Assembly (NCBI RefSeq): GCF_019823065.1
Contig: NZ_CP081966.1
Coordinates: 1,202,001 to 1,266,000 of the forward strand
Source: Pseudomonas mosselii
GTDB taxonomy: Bacteria; Pseudomonadota; Gammaproteobacteria; Pseudomonadales; Pseudomonadaceae
Length of the DNA: 64,000 nucleotides
Direction of reading: 5' to 3'
Of the stretch, positions 26,715 through 36,970 are shown one piece after another (position 1 is the stretch's first letter; each line of letters starts with the position of its first letter). Position numbers and translations under genes: made by a program. The notes beneath the pieces were generated by a model that did no database searches, was not told the origin of the DNA, and worked only from the letters and a program-made list of their open reading frames with translations.

Positions 26715-27116
26715 GTGGACGAGAAACAACGCTACGAGGCGGGCATGCAAGTGCGCCGCGCGGTACTGGGCGATGCTCATGTCGACCGCAGTCTGGAGAA
26801 GCTCAATGACTTCAACGGCGAGTTCCAGGAGATGATCACCCGGCATGCCTGGGGCGATATCTGGACGCGCCCGGGGTTGTCGCGACATACCCGCAGCCTG
26901 ATCACCATCGCCATGCTGATCGGCATGAACCGCAACGAAGAGCTCAAGCTGCACCTTCGCGCTGCCGCCAATAATGGCGTGACGCGAGAGGAGATCAAGG
27001 AGGTAATCATGCAGAGCGCGATCTACTGCGGGATCCCGGCGGCCAACGCCACGTTCCACCTGGCCGAGTCGGTGTGGGATGAGCTGGGGGTGGAGTCGCG
27101 CACCCAGGTGACTTGA
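26715..27116 (+). CDS. pcaC: 4-Carboxymuconolactone decarboxylase
   Basis: The 133-residue protein decarboxylates gamma-carboxymuconolactone to beta-ketoadipate enol-lactone. It is a single AhpD-like/CMD domain with the family motifs NDFNGEFQEMITRHAWGDIW, LITIAMLIGMNRNEELKLHL, and EVIMQSAIYCGIPAANATFH, the last holding the conserved Glu, Cys and His. GTG 26715 was chosen because TGAGGAG, which includes the pcaD stop, lies 8-13 bases upstream. It is the final gene of the pca cluster and is followed by a REP-like hairpin. Confidence 0.95.
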   Translation: MDEKQRYEAGMQVRRAVLGDAHVDRSLEKLNDFNGEFQEMITRHAWGDIWTRPGLSRHTRSLITIAMLIGMNRNEELKLHLRAAANNGVTREEIKEVIMQSAIYCGIPAANATFHLAESVWDELGVESRTQVT

Positions 27117-27144
27117 GAAATTGCCGGGGCTGCTGTGCAGCCCA

Positions 27145-27205
27145 TCGCGACACAAGGCCGCTCCCACAGGGTTTGCACAAGCCTGCGGGAGTGGCTGTGT
27201 CGCGT
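27145..27205. repeat. REP-like inverted repeat after pcaC
   Basis: TCGCGACACAAGGCCGCTCC (27145-27164) pairs imperfectly with GGGAGTGGCTGTGTCGCG (27187-27204). This is the second REP variant in the window, also seen at 43321-43425, and it probably marks the end of the pca operon. Confidence 0.75.
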
Positions 27206-27236
27206 TGGGGGGTGCGGCGGCCCCTGACTCTTGTGG

Positions 27237-27761
27237 TCAGATCGCGGCTTTCTTGTGGCGGATGGCCACCGGCCCGGCATTGGCCTCCACGGCCTTTTTC
27301 AGCTCAGGGCACAGCCCGGCCATGAACGCCAGCTCCGCCACCACGAACAGCGGCCCGATGATCAGCCCGCTCAGGTCATCGACGAACGCTGGCTTGCGCC
27401 CTTCGTACCAGTGGCCGACGAACTGGATGATCCAGCCCACCACGAATGCCCCCAGCCCGGCGCTCAGCCACAGCCCGGTGCTCTGTACGGCCAGCGCCTG
27501 GCCGGCCCACAGGCACAGCCCTAGCAGCAGGCCCATCACCAGCCCGAAGCGCAGGTCCAGGCGCAGGTAGAACCACACCGACCAGCCCGCCAGCAACAGC
27601 GCCGGCGACAGCCAGACGCCGGCCAGTTCCCAGCCGGGGCGCGACAGCAGGATGGCCACGGCCAGCACGATCAGCGGAATGCCGATGAAGTGGGTGGCGA
27701 TATTGCGCGGGTCGCGGTGGTAGGTCGCGTATTGACTCAGGTGCTCGACGAGGTTTTTCAT
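27237..27761 (-). CDS. DUF962/Mpo1-like membrane protein
   Basis: The 174-residue protein has four or five hydrophobic segments and the two family hallmarks HRDPRNIATHFIGIPLIV near the N-terminus and QFVGHWYEGRKPAF in the middle. Yeast Mpo1 (YGL010w), a family member, is an Fe(II)-dependent dioxygenase of 2-hydroxy fatty acids, and the conserved His residues here fit a metal site; the bacterial role is not established. ATG 27761 is preferred over 27809 because GGAGG sits 8 bases upstream. An AACAACAA (Crc/Hfq-type) motif separates the ribosome site from the start. It is convergent with the pca operon. Confidence 0.85.
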   Translation of the reverse strand: MKNLVEHLSQYATYHRDPRNIATHFIGIPLIVLAVAILLSRPGWELAGVWLSPALLLAGWSVWFYLRLDLRFGLVMGLLLGLCLWAGQALAVQSTGLWLSAGLGAFVVGWIIQFVGHWYEGRKPAFVDDLSGLIIGPLFVVAELAFMAGLCPELKKAVEANAGPVAIRHKKAAI

Positions 27762-27853
27762 TGTTGTTCCTCCATCAGGGGTGAGCGCAGCTTGCCCCCG
27801 TTCAGTCACCGTCGTCTGTCGCCTGGCCGACAGAGTTCGTTTTGCGAGGCGCC

Positions 27854-28540
27854 ATGCACGATCCGCGTACCCAGCTGCTGCATGGCCAGTGGTTCCGGCA
27901 ATTGCCCGCTACCGTTCAGGATAGCCTTCTGGCTCAGGGGCGTGCGCGCGAGCTGGCGCCGGGGCAGTGCCTGTTCCAGCGCGGCGATGCGCCCTGTGGC
28001 CTGTATGCGGTGCTCGAGGGGGCGATGCGGGTCGGCGCGGTCAGCAGCGAGGGCAAGGAGGCGTTGTTGACGTTGGTTGAATCGCCCCACTGGTTCGGCG
28101 AGATCAGCCTCTTCGACGGCCAGCCGCGTACCCATGACGCCTATGCCGAAGGACCGACGCGCCTGCTGTGGATCCCCCAGGCGCCGCTACTCGAGTGGCT
28201 GGCGCGCGAGCCTGTGCATTGGCGTGAGCTGGCCTTGCTGATGAGCCACAAGTTGCGCTGGGTGTTCGTTGCCCTGGAGCAGCAGAGCCTGCTGTCCGCC
28301 GCGCCGCGGGTGGCACAGCGCCTGCTGCAGATGGCCGAAGGCTACGGCGAGCGCGATGTCGCCCAGTGGCGGCTGCAGGTGTCCCAGGAACAGCTGGCGC
28401 TGATGCTGTCGCTGTCGCGCCAGACCATCAACCAGATCCTCAAGAGCTTCGAGCAGTCCGGCGTGGTACGCCTGGGCTATGGCGAGGTGGAGATTGTCGA
28501 TGCCCGGCGTCTGCGGGCGATGGGGCAGCATCCAGGCTGA
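27854..28540 (+). CDS. Crp/Fnr-family transcriptional regulator
   Basis: The 228-residue protein has an N-terminal cyclic-nucleotide-binding fold (PGQCLFQRGDAPCGLYAVLEG, then HWFGEISLFDGQPRTHDAYA) and a C-terminal HTH_Crp domain with recognition helix SRQTINQILKSFEQSGVV. The four-cysteine Fe-S cluster of Fnr/Anr is absent, so it is not an oxygen sensor of that kind. The effector is unknown. ATG 27854 is chosen over an in-frame TTG at 27842. Its 3' end overlaps that of the convergent LysR gene by 101 bp. Confidence 0.88.
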   Translation: MHDPRTQLLHGQWFRQLPATVQDSLLAQGRARELAPGQCLFQRGDAPCGLYAVLEGAMRVGAVSSEGKEALLTLVESPHWFGEISLFDGQPRTHDAYAEGPTRLLWIPQAPLLEWLAREPVHWRELALLMSHKLRWVFVALEQQSLLSAAPRVAQRLLQMAEGYGERDVAQWRLQVSQEQLALMLSLSRQTINQILKSFEQSGVVRLGYGEVEIVDARRLRAMGQHPG

Positions 28541-29423
28541 CCAGGGTGTCGATCATCGCCCGTGCCGCCGGTGACAGGCGATAGCCGCTGCGGCTGATCA
28601 CCCCGCAGCGGACGCTGAGCACCTCCAGGCCTGGCGGCAGGTTGCGCCAGTGCAGGCGCACCAGATCGCCGGCGGCCAGGTCCTCGGCCACCGCCTCCTC
28701 ACTGGCCGTGCCGATGGCGTCGCTGGCCAGCACCACACTGCGCAGCACCGCCAGGTGCTCGGTCTGCAGGTGCGGGGTGAAGTCGCTGCGTCCGCTGAGG
28801 TTGGCCAGGCGCTTGCGCACGCCCGGCGCCAGCAATGCACTGGCCAGGGGATAGGCGAACAAGTCGTTGGTCGACAAGCTTTCCTTGGCCAGCAATGGGT
28901 GCCCGGGGCGGCAGAAGAACAGGCCGGGGCGCGGGGTCAGCGGTTCGGTGTGGAAGTTCGGGTCGGCCTCGAAGGTGCGCACGTCATCGACGAAGAACTC
29001 GATCTGCTCGCGCCGCAGCGCCTGGCCCAGGCGTTCGGCGTTGTCCACCAGCAGCGCGGTGCGGATGCCCGGATGGCGCTCGATGAACTGTTGCAGGGCC
29101 TGGGGCACCAGGCGCACGGCCAGTGCCGGGCCGCTGCCGAAATGCAGTTCGCCGGCATCGAGCTTGGTCATCTGCAGCACTTCGTTGTTCAACTGCGCCG
29201 CGCCTTGCACCAGGCGACGGGCGTGTTGCAGTACCACCTGCCCCTCGGGAGTTGGGCGCAGTGACTTGTTGGCGCGATCGACCAGGGCGCAGCCGAAGGC
29301 CTGTTCGAGGTTCTGGATGGCGCGGCTGAAGGCGGGTTGGGTGATGCCCATGGCTTCGGCAGCGCGGACGAAACTGCGGTATTCGGTAAGGGCGATGAAG
29401 TAGCGCAGTTGGCGCAGGTCCAT
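28440..29423 (-). CDS. LysR-family transcriptional regulator
   Basis: The 327-residue protein has the N-terminal LysR HTH (MDLRQLRYFIALTEYRSFVR, then MGITQPAFSRAIQNLEQAFG) and a full effector-binding domain. The C-terminus extends about 25 residues past the usual end (rich in Pro, Ser and Arg), and this tail lies antisense to the last 101 bp of the Crp/Fnr gene. ATG 29423 is preferred over 29474 because it starts the canonical HTH. It lies upstream of nothing divergent; the nearest gene behind it is the OprD porin gene on the same strand, a possible target. The inducer is unknown. Confidence 0.88.
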   Translation of the reverse strand: MDLRQLRYFIALTEYRSFVRAAEAMGITQPAFSRAIQNLEQAFGCALVDRANKSLRPTPEGQVVLQHARRLVQGAAQLNNEVLQMTKLDAGELHFGSGPALAVRLVPQALQQFIERHPGIRTALLVDNAERLGQALRREQIEFFVDDVRTFEADPNFHTEPLTPRPGLFFCRPGHPLLAKESLSTNDLFAYPLASALLAPGVRKRLANLSGRSDFTPHLQTEHLAVLRSVVLASDAIGTASEEAVAEDLAAGDLVRLHWRNLPPGLEVLSVRCGVISRSGYRLSPAARAMIDTLVSLDAAPSPADAGHRQSPPRHSPGVPRRTARSS

Positions 29424-29530
29424 GCTCGGGCTCTGGGGCGGGGATCGGAGCTTGGTTTTAGCGAGTTCTCGCATATAGCGTCAAAGAATTTAATTTGATT
29501 TGAATATGTCTTTTGATTATTTGAGGAAAA

Positions 29531-29590
29531 CCCACTCCCACGCCGCTCCTCTCTTGTGCGGACGATGTGGGAGCGGGCTTGTCCCGCGAT
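29531..29590. repeat. REP pair between the LysR and porin genes
   Basis: CCCACTCCCAC (29531-29541) and GTGGGAGCGGGCTTGTCCCG (29567-29586) are opposed REP halves, the left one degenerate. They lie just downstream of the porin stop and can serve as its transcript end. Confidence 0.7.
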
Positions 29591-29594
29591 GGCA

Positions 29595-30848
29595 TCAAAG
29601 AAGATTGAGTGGGTAACTGACGATCAGTCGGTTCTCGTCGAACGCATTGCTGCTGAAGTCCCTGCGCATGGTCGAGTTGCGCCATTTCACCGAAAGGTCC
29701 TTGAACGTCCCGGCCTGTACCACATAGGCCAGCTCGGTCTCCCTGGCCCACTCCTTGCCATCGTCCACCCCACCGGCGTGCACGTTGTCACCCTTGATGT
29801 AGCGGTTCATCAGGGTCAGCCCAGGGATGCCCACGGTGACGAAGTTGAAGTCATGGCGCACTTGCCAGGAGCGCTCCTTGGCATTATCGAAGCTGGCGTT
29901 GTAGCTGTCGTTGGCCAGGGTGCCGCCGCTGGTGCCGTTGACCCGCATCCAGGCGTCATCGCCGCTGACCTTCTGCAGGCCGATATAGAAGGTGTGGCCC
30001 TGGTAACGTGCCGAAAGCATGGCCGAGGCCGTACGGTTGTCGAGGTCGCCGGCGCGGGCGCTACCCTCTTCCTTGCCGAGGAAGTAGCCCAGGTTGGAGC
30101 CCAAGGTCCAGTCGCCCAGCGGCTGGCTGTGTACCAGGTTCAGGTACTGTTGGCGGTAGATGTCCTTGAGCCGGGCATCCCACAGGCCGACCATCGTGCG
30201 CTTGTCGTTGAAGCTGTATTCGCCACCGGCGAAGTTGAAGCGGTCGGAGGTGATGCCGGCGCGCCCCTGCATGAACATGTCTTCCATGCTCGCGTCGTTG
30301 CGCGGGCTGTTACCGCGGAACTGGCCGGCATAGAGGGTCAGGCCTTCGATCTCCTTGGCGGTGAGCTGGCCGCCGCGGAACGTCTGCGGCAGCGAGCGGC
30401 CATCGTCCGAACGCAGGATCGGCAGCACCGGCATCCACTCGCCGACCTTGAGTTCGGTCTGCGACAGGCGCGCCTTGAATGCCACGCCCAGGCGGCCGAA
30501 ATCATCGGCCGGGCGGCCATCGTCATGCACCGGCAGCAGGTGAGTGCCGGCCGTGCCCTTGCCACCGTCGAGCTTGAGCGAGTACAGCCCCAGCACGTCG
30601 ACACCGAAGCCGACGGTGCCCTGGGTGAAGCCGGAGCGAGCGTCGAGGATAAAGCTCTGGGTCCATTCCTCGGCCTTGCCCTGGGGGTTGGCCGGGTCGA
30701 CGAAGTTGCGGTTGATGTAGAAGTTGCGCAGGTTGAGGCTGGCCTTGGCGTCTTCCAGGAAACCGCTTTCGGCGGCGACGGCGGGCAGGGCGCAGGACAG
30801 GGCCAACAGGCCCGGGAGCAGCTGGCGTGCGGGTTGCAAAGTGCTCAT
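29595..30848 (-). CDS. OprD/BenF-family outer-membrane porin
   Basis: The 417-residue protein has a Sec signal peptide (MSTLQPARQLLPGLLALSCA, cleavage likely after AVA-A) and an OprD-type 18-strand barrel. Family features include the early SGFLEDAKASLNLRNFYINR and the aromatic C-terminal strand LIVSYPLNLL. In KT2440 a BenF-like porin lies at this place; such OprD members take up aromatic acids, and its position beside the pca cluster supports an aromatic-acid substrate. ATG 30848 is chosen over 30938 so that the signal peptide is N-terminal. AAAAACAA lies 15-22 bases before the start, a Crc/Hfq-type site. Confidence 0.9.
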   Translation of the reverse strand: MSTLQPARQLLPGLLALSCALPAVAAESGFLEDAKASLNLRNFYINRNFVDPANPQGKAEEWTQSFILDARSGFTQGTVGFGVDVLGLYSLKLDGGKGTAGTHLLPVHDDGRPADDFGRLGVAFKARLSQTELKVGEWMPVLPILRSDDGRSLPQTFRGGQLTAKEIEGLTLYAGQFRGNSPRNDASMEDMFMQGRAGITSDRFNFAGGEYSFNDKRTMVGLWDARLKDIYRQQYLNLVHSQPLGDWTLGSNLGYFLGKEEGSARAGDLDNRTASAMLSARYQGHTFYIGLQKVSGDDAWMRVNGTSGGTLANDSYNASFDNAKERSWQVRHDFNFVTVGIPGLTLMNRYIKGDNVHAGGVDDGKEWARETELAYVVQAGTFKDLSVKWRNSTMRRDFSSNAFDENRLIVSYPLNLL

Positions 30849-31042
30849 CTGTCGTGGATCTCTTGTTTTTATTGGGCGAGCCGGTGCGCTGCGGGTACGG
30901 GCCGCAGGTGTGGGCGTCTTTAGAGAGAACGAGTGCAACGTTGCGTGGGCGATGGTGCGGGGGAGGGTGGGGGCGAGGCAATTCGTGGAACGCGGAATGG
31001 GGCGATTATCGAACGTAATGTTGATCGAGCGTCATCGCGGGC

Positions 31043-31071
31043 AACAAAAAGCCCACCGCAAGGGTGGGCTT
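31043..31071 (-). terminator. Rho-independent terminator of ttgABC
   Basis: On the minus strand AAGCCCACC-CTTGC-GGTGGGCTT is followed by TTTGTTG. It lies 19 bp after the ttgC stop. Confidence 0.9.
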
Positions 31072-31089
31072 GATGCGTTACCGGGCCAA

Positions 31090-32535
31090 TCAGCCTTTCG
31101 GCGTCTGGATCGAGGCTTGTTGCTGGGTCTGCTCGTACCAGCCGCCACCGAGGGCCTTGTACAGGTTGACCTCGCTGACCAGCTGCGACAGGCGATCGCC
31201 GATCAGCGACTGCTGGGCGCTGAACAGGTTGCGCTGGGCGTCGAGGAAGGTCAGGTTGCTGTCGATTCCGATGCGGTAGCGGCGCTCGGCCAGGCGGTAG
31301 TAGTCCTGGTTGGCGGCCACCAGGTCACGTTGCGCCTGCAGCTGCTCCTCGAACGTCTTGCGTGCGGCCAGGCCATCGGCGACTTCCTGGAAGGCGGTCT
31401 GAATGGTCTTTTCGTACTTGGCGACGTTGATGTCCTTCTGGATCTTCGAGTAGTCCAGGCTGGCCTTGAGGCTACCGGCGTTGAAGATCGGCAGGTTGAT
31501 CTGCGGCTGGAACAGCCAGGTGCCCGAACCACCCTTGAACAGCCCGCCCATGTCCGGGCTCAGGGTACCGGCGTTGGCGGTCAGGCTGATGCTCGGGAAG
31601 AACGCGGCGCGGGCGGCGCCGATGTTGGCGTTGGCGGCCTTGAGCAGGTGCTCGGCTTCCTGGATGTCCGGACGACGTTGCAGGATGTCGGACGGCAGGC
31701 CCGCCGGCACTTCGGCCAGTTGGTCGGCATTGAGCTCCAGCGGCTTGGGCAGGTTGGCCGGCACGCCGGTACCTACCAGCACGGTGAGGCTGTTCAGGTC
31801 CTGGGCGACCAGGCGCTGGTACTGCGACAGCTTGACCCGCGCACCTTCGACGGCGGTGCGGGCCTGGCTCAGGTCCAGCGCCGAAGCCACGCCCACCTCA
31901 TTGCTGCGGCGGGTCAGGTTGTAGCTCTCTTCGTACGTCTTGAGCGTTTCTTCGGTCAGCTTCAGCAACGCCTGGTCGGCCTGCCAGGTGTAATAGGCGT
32001 TGGCCACGCTGGCCACCAGGCTGATCTGCGTGGAGCGACGCGCCTGCTCGCTGGACAGGTAGGTTTCCAGGGCCTGTTGGGTCAGGCTGCGCACACGGCC
32101 GAACAGGTCCAGTTCATAAGCGCTGACACCCAGGGTGGCCGAGTACTGGCTGCTGATGGATGCCTCGCCGGTCTGCGACATGTTCGCCGGCAGCCGCTGG
32201 CGGCTACCGCTGCCATTGGCCGATACCGCCGGCAGCAGGTCGGCGCGCTGGATGCGGTACTGGGCGCGGTAGGCGTCGATGTTCAGCGCCGCGACGCGCA
32301 GATCGCGGTTGTTTTCCAGCGACGTCTGGATCAGTTGCTGCAGCGCCGGGTCGTGGAAGAACTGGCGCCAGCCTTGCTCGGCCGCGGCAACGTTGGCCGA
32401 CTCGGTCGGCGAGTACGCAGGGCCTTGCGGCCACTGCGCGGCCACCGGCGCCTCGGGCGTCTGGTAGTCGGGGATCAGCGAGCAGCCGCCGAGGATGAAG
32501 GCGGTTACCGCCAGGGACAACAAAGACTTGGTCAT
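31090..32535 (-). CDS. ttgC: TtgC, outer-membrane channel of the RND efflux pump
   Basis: The 481-residue OprM/TolC-family lipoprotein has a type II signal ending in the lipobox [11 protein letters not shown] and two repeated efflux domains. Typical motifs include [20 protein letters not shown] and [20 protein letters not shown]. It forms the trimeric outer-membrane duct for TtgAB. It is the last gene of the operon, and its start overlaps the ttgB stop by 4 bp (ATGA). A terminator follows. The full length is present. Confidence 0.95.
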   Translation of the reverse strand: MTKSLLSLAVTAFILGGCSLIPDYQTPEAPVAAQWPQGPAYSPTESANVAAAEQGWRQFFHDPALQQLIQTSLENNRDLRVAALNIDAYRAQYRIQRADLLPAVSANGSGSRQRLPANMSQTGEASISSQYSATLGVSAYELDLFGRVRSLTQQALETYLSSEQARRSTQISLVASVANAYYTWQADQALLKLTEETLKTYEESYNLTRRSNEVGVASALDLSQARTAVEGARVKLSQYQRLVAQDLNSLTVLVGTGVPANLPKPLELNADQLAEVPAGLPSDILQRRPDIQEAEHLLKAANANIGAARAAFFPSISLTANAGTLSPDMGGLFKGGSGTWLFQPQINLPIFNAGSLKASLDYSKIQKDINVAKYEKTIQTAFQEVADGLAARKTFEEQLQAQRDLVAANQDYYRLAERRYRIGIDSNLTFLDAQRNLFSAQQSLIGDRLSQLVSEVNLYKALGGGWYEQTQQQASIQTPKG

Positions 32536-35500
32536 TGCCCAGCCTCATAACGTGGAGTTTCAGGGGTGGCGTGTTCTTTCGGCTCTTTGCTGCCGAACAG
32601 CGACGACACTGCGACGAAGAATAGCGGTACCCAGAAGATGGCCAGCACGGTCGCACTGATCATGCCGCCGATCACGCCGGTACCAATGGCGTGCTGGCTG
32701 CCGGCGCCGGCGCCGCTGGCGATGGTCAACGGTACCACGCCGAGGATGAACGCCAGCGAGGTCATGATGATCGGGCGCAGACGCATGCGGCACGCCTCGA
32801 TCGCCGCGTCGTACAGGCTGCGGCCTTGCTCGTGCAGTTCCTTGGCAAACTCGACGATCAGGATGGCGTTCTTCGCCGCCAGGCCGATCGTGGTCAGCAG
32901 GCCGACCAGGAAGTACACGTCGTTGGACAACCCACGCAGGCTGGTGGCGAGCAGGGCACCGATGATGCCCAGCGGTACCACGAGCACGACCGCGATCGGG
33001 ATCGACCAGCTTTCGTACAGCGCCGCCAGGCACAGGAACACGAACAGTACCGAGAGGGCGAACAGCGCCGGCATCTGCGAGCCGGAGAGTTTTTCCTCGT
33101 AGGACATGCCGGTCCAGGAGTAGCCGATGCCGGTTGGCAGTTCGCCGGCGATGCGCTCGACTTCGGCCATGGCCTCACCGGTACTGTAGCCCGGGGCCGG
33201 GGTACCGAGGATCTCGACCGCTTCCACGCCGTTGTAGCGCGACAGCTTCGGTGAGCCGTAGCTCCATTCGCCCTTGGCGAATGAGGAGAACGGCACCATT
33301 TCACCCTTGCCGTTGCGCACGTACCACTTCTGCAGGTCTTCCGGGCTCATCCGCGAGTTTGGCTCGCCCTGGATGTAGACCTTCTTGACCCGACCGCGGT
33401 CGATGAAGTCGTTGACGTAGCTACCGCCCAGGGCGATCGACAGGGTGTTGTTGATGTCGGCGATGGTCACGCCCAGGGCACTGGCGCGTTCGTCGTCGAT
33501 GGTCAGTTGGTACTGTGGCTCGTCGTTCAGGCCGTTCGGACGCACGGCGCTGAGGATCTTGCTCTGCGCGGCCTTGGCCAGGAACTGGTTGCGCGCTTCC
33601 ATCAGTTTCGCGTGGCCGACGCCGGCGCGGTCCTGGAGGAACACGTCGAAGCCGGTGGCGTTACCCAGTTCGAGTACCGCCGGCGGGGCGAAGGCGAACA
33701 CCATCGCGTCACGGAAGCTGAAGAAGTGCATCTGCGCGCGCTGGGCGAGGGCGAACACGCTGTTCTCCTTCGAGCGCTCGCCCCACGGCTTGAGCATGAT
33801 GAAGGCCATGCCCGAGCTCTGGCCACGACCGGCGAAGTTGAAGCCGTTGACGGTGAACACCGAAGCCACGGTATCGGCTTCCTTGTCGAGCAGGTACTCG
33901 CGCATCTGGTCGACCACCACCTGGGTGCGCTCGGCACTGGAGCCGGCCGGGGTCTGCACCTGGGCGAACAGCACGCCCTGGTCTTCCTCGGGCAGGAACG
34001 CGGTGGGGATGCGCGCGAACAGCCAGATCATGCCGACCACGATCAGGGCGTAGGCCAGCAGGAACGGGATCTTGTTGCGCAGGATGGTGCCGACGCTGCG
34101 TTCGTAGCCGGCGACGCTGCGGTCGAAGTTGCGGTTGAACCAGCCGAAGAAGCCACGCTTGGCCACATGGTGCTCGCCCTTCTTGAGCGGCTTGAGCATG
34201 GTGGCGCACAGGGCCGGGGTGAAGATCAGCGCCACCAGCACCGACAGGCCCATGGCCGAGACGATGGTGATGGAGAACTGGCGATAGATCACACCGGTGG
34301 AACCGCCGAAGAAGGCCATCGGCAGCAGTACCGCCGACAGTACCAGGGCGATACCCACCAGGGCGCCCTGGATCTGCTCCATGGAGCGCTTGGTTGCCTC
34401 CTTGGGCGGCAACCCTTCCTCGGACATCACCCGCTCGACGTTCTCCACCACGACGATGGCGTCGTCCACCAGCAAGCCGATGGCCAGGACCATGGCGAAC
34501 ATGGTCAGGGTGTTGATGCTGAAGCCTGCGGCGGCAAGGATGCCGAAAGTACCCAGCAACACCACCGGCACGGTCATGGTGGTGATGATGGTGGCGCGGA
34601 AGTTCTGCAGGAACAGGTACATCACCAGGAACACCAGGACCACGGCCTCGATCAGGGTGTGGATCACCCCGCTGATCGATTCGGTGACCACCGGCGTGGT
34701 GTCATACGGGAATACGGCCTTCACGCCCGGCGGGAAGAATGGCTCCAGGTCGCTGATGGTGGTGCGCAGCGCCTTGGCGGTGTCCAGGGCGTTGGCGCCG
34801 GTGGCCAGCTTGACCGCCAGGCCCGAGGCCGGCTTGCCGTTGTACTGGGCGCTGATGGCGTAGTTCTCGCCGCCCAGGCCGACCGTGGCGACATCGCCCA
34901 GGCGTACCTGGGAACCGTCGTTGTTGACCTTGAGCAGGATCTTCTCGAACTGCTCGGCGGTCTGCAGGCGGGTCTTGCCGATGATGGTGGCGTTGAGCTG
35001 GGTGCCCGGCAGTGCTGGCAGGCCGCCGAGCTGGCCGGACGAGACCTGGACGTTCTGCGCGGCCACGGCGGTGCGCACGTCGACCGGGGTCAGCTGGAAC
35101 TTGTTCAGCTTGGCCGGATCCAGCCAGATACGCATGGCGTACTGCGCACCGAACACCTGGAAGTCACCGACGCCCGCGGTCCGCGAGATCGGGTCCTGCA
35201 TGTTGGAGACGATGTAGTTGGCCAGGTCGTCCTTGCTCATGCTGCCGTCTTCGGACACCAGGCCGATCACCAGCAGGAAGTTCTTCACGGCCTTGGTGAC
35301 GCGGATACCTTGCTGCTGCACTTCCTGCGGCAACAGCGGGGTGGCCAGGTTCAGCTTGTTCTGGACCTGGACCTGCGCGGTGTCGGAGTTGGTGCCCTGC
35401 TCGAAGGTGGCGGTGATGGTCATGCTGCCGTCGGAGTTACTTTCCGACGACACATAACGCAGGTTGTCGATACCGTTGAGCTGTTGCTCGATCACCTGCA

Positions 35501-35684
35501 CCACGGTGTCCTGCACCGTCTGCGCCGAGGCGCCCGGGTAGGTCACGGAGATGGCGATGGCCGGCGGGGCGATGCTCGGGTACTGGTTGATCGGCAGCTT
35601 CAGGATCGACAGGGCGCCGACCAGCATGATCACCAGGGCGATCACCCAGGCGAAGATCGGGCGATCGATAAAGAACTTCGACAT
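32532..35684 (-). CDS. ttgB: TtgB, RND inner-membrane efflux transporter
   Basis: The 1050-residue MexB/AcrB homologue starts [20 protein letters not shown]. The proton-relay residues are seen in the TM4 motif [20 protein letters not shown] (adjacent Asp pair), and both halves have the expected internal duplication with large periplasmic loops. It exports antibiotics, aromatic solvents and flavonoids by proton antiport. It lies between ttgA (3-bp gap) and ttgC (4-bp overlap). No break in the frame is seen. Confidence 0.97.
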   Translation of the reverse strand: MSKFFIDRPIFAWVIALVIMLVGALSILKLPINQYPSIAPPAIAISVTYPGASAQTVQDTVVQVIEQQLNGIDNLRYVSSESNSDGSMTITATFEQGTNSDTAQVQVQNKLNLATPLLPQEVQQQGIRVTKAVKNFLLVIGLVSEDGSMSKDDLANYIVSNMQDPISRTAGVGDFQVFGAQYAMRIWLDPAKLNKFQLTPVDVRTAVAAQNVQVSSGQLGGLPALPGTQLNATIIGKTRLQTAEQFEKILLKVNNDGSQVRLGDVATVGLGGENYAISAQYNGKPASGLAVKLATGANALDTAKALRTTISDLEPFFPPGVKAVFPYDTTPVVTESISGVIHTLIEAVVLVFLVMYLFLQNFRATIITTMTVPVVLLGTFGILAAAGFSINTLTMFAMVLAIGLLVDDAIVVVENVERVMSEEGLPPKEATKRSMEQIQGALVGIALVLSAVLLPMAFFGGSTGVIYRQFSITIVSAMGLSVLVALIFTPALCATMLKPLKKGEHHVAKRGFFGWFNRNFDRSVAGYERSVGTILRNKIPFLLAYALIVVGMIWLFARIPTAFLPEEDQGVLFAQVQTPAGSSAERTQVVVDQMREYLLDKEADTVASVFTVNGFNFAGRGQSSGMAFIMLKPWGERSKENSVFALAQRAQMHFFSFRDAMVFAFAPPAVLELGNATGFDVFLQDRAGVGHAKLMEARNQFLAKAAQSKILSAVRPNGLNDEPQYQLTIDDERASALGVTIADINNTLSIALGGSYVNDFIDRGRVKKVYIQGEPNSRMSPEDLQKWYVRNGKGEMVPFSSFAKGEWSYGSPKLSRYNGVEAVEILGTPAPGYSTGEAMAEVERIAGELPTGIGYSWTGMSYEEKLSGSQMPALFALSVLFVFLCLAALYESWSIPIAVVLVVPLGIIGALLATSLRGLSNDVYFLVGLLTTIGLAAKNAILIVEFAKELHEQGRSLYDAAIEACRMRLRPIIMTSLAFILGVVPLTIASGAGAGSQHAIGTGVIGGMISATVLAIFWVPLFFVAVSSLFGSKEPKEHATPETPRYEAGQ

Positions 35685-35687
35685 GGT

Positions 35688-36842
35688 TTACTCCGCTTTG
35701 GCGTCGGCTTTGGCCGTGTTGGCCTGAGCAGGGCCGGCCGGCTTCTTGACGTTGGTGGCTTCGCTGACCTTGACCTCGACGCCCGGTCGCACGAACTGCA
35801 GCCCTTCGGTGATCAGACGATCGCCCGGGTTCAGGCCTTCCTCGATCAGCCAGTCGCTGCCAAGAGTGCGGCTGGCCTTGAGCTGGCGCAGTTCGACCTT
35901 GTTCTCCTGGTTGACCACCAGCGCGGTCGGCGCGCCCTTGAGGTCGCGGGTCACGCCCTGTTGCGGGGCCAGGATGGCGTTGGCGTTGACCCCGGCCTTG
36001 AGCCGCGCATGCACGAACATGCCAGGCAGCAGGGTGTGGTCGGGGTTGGGGAAGATCGCGCGCAGGGTGACCGAGCCTGTGGTCTCATCGACGGCGACTT
36101 CGGAGAACTCCAGGCGACCCTGTTGCTTGAACAGGCTGCCGTCCTCCAGCACCAGTTGCACCTGGGCGGCGTTGTCGCCGGCCTTCTGCAGTTGGCCGCT
36201 TTCCAGGTCACGACGCAGCTTGAGCAGCTCGGCGGTGGACTGGGTGACGTCGACGTAGATTGGATCGAGCTGCTGGATGGTGGCCATGGCGTTGGTCTGG
36301 CCGTTGTTCACCAGGGCGCCTTCGGTGACCGAGGAGCGACCGATGCGGCCACTGATCGGGGCCAGTACCTTGGTGTAGCGCAGGTCGATCTGGGCGCTCT
36401 TGAGCGAGGCCTCGGCCTGCAATCGTTTGGCATTGGCGTCGTCGTATTCCTGCTTGGAGACGGCTTGCTCGTCGATCAGCTGCTTGTAGCGTTCGGCCAG
36501 CGAGCGGGTAGCCTGCAGGTTGGCCTGGGCGTTGGCCAGGGTCGCCTCGTAGACGGCCGGGTCGATCTGGTAGAGCTGCTGCCCTTCCTTGACGTCGGTG
36601 CCTTCCTTGAACAGGCGCTTGAGAATGATGCCGTTCACCTGCGGGCGAACCTCGGCCACCCGGTAGGCGCTGGTACGCCCCGGCAGTTCCGAGGTCAGGG
36701 TGAAGGCTTGCGGTTGCACGGTCACGACGCCGACCTGAGGAGCCTGCGGCGCAGGCGCTGCTTCCTCTTTCTTACAGCCACTGAGCAGGGTTGCCAGGGC
36801 CACGGCGGAAACCAGGGCGGTTACGGCTGGCTTGAATTGCAT
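35688..36842 (-). CDS. ttgA: TtgA, periplasmic adaptor lipoprotein
   Basis: The 384-residue membrane fusion protein has a type II signal with lipobox LLSGCKKEEAAP. The lipoyl domain (VRPQVNGIILKRLFKEGTDV), the coiled-coil hairpin (SLAERYKQLIDEQAVSKQEY) and the beta-barrel follow in the MexA/AcrA order. It links TtgB to TtgC. It is first in the operon, divergent from ttgR across the shared operator. The sequence and length fit the P. putida protein. Confidence 0.96.
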   Translation of the reverse strand: MQFKPAVTALVSAVALATLLSGCKKEEAAPAPQAPQVGVVTVQPQAFTLTSELPGRTSAYRVAEVRPQVNGIILKRLFKEGTDVKEGQQLYQIDPAVYEATLANAQANLQATRSLAERYKQLIDEQAVSKQEYDDANAKRLQAEASLKSAQIDLRYTKVLAPISGRIGRSSVTEGALVNNGQTNAMATIQQLDPIYVDVTQSTAELLKLRRDLESGQLQKAGDNAAQVQLVLEDGSLFKQQGRLEFSEVAVDETTGSVTLRAIFPNPDHTLLPGMFVHARLKAGVNANAILAPQQGVTRDLKGAPTALVVNQENKVELRQLKASRTLGSDWLIEEGLNPGDRLITEGLQFVRPGVEVKVSEATNVKKPAGPAQANTAKADAKAE

Positions 36843-36940
36843 GAGGATCCTCGGGTCGCGGGAGCAAGGGAGCTCAAGAATATAGTGGAAGAGTCTTAAG
36901 AGAAAAACGCTATCCGGTGGATAAATAGCTTGCTAAGGAA

Positions 36941-36970
36941 TATACTTACATTCATGGTTGTTTGTAAATA
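36941..36970. promoter_or_regulatory. TtgR operator in the ttgA-ttgR divergent region
   Basis: The segment contains the pseudo-palindrome TTAC-N14-GTAA (36946-36967) within CAAACAACCATGAATGTAAG on the minus strand. This matches the TtgR-protected sequence I know from P. putida. It lies between the two starts and overlaps both promoters, so TtgR represses ttgABC and itself. Confidence 0.88.

Noticed and set aside
33507..36899. A 1130-codon open frame antisense to ttgAB
   Set aside because: It lies opposite two clear RND pump genes and is His/Gly/Val-rich, the typical shadow of GC-rich codon use. The same holds for long antisense frames at 2589-4121, 11325-13175, 15111-16415, 29556-30923, 30724-32550, 44396-46027, 55033-56859 and 61808-63454.
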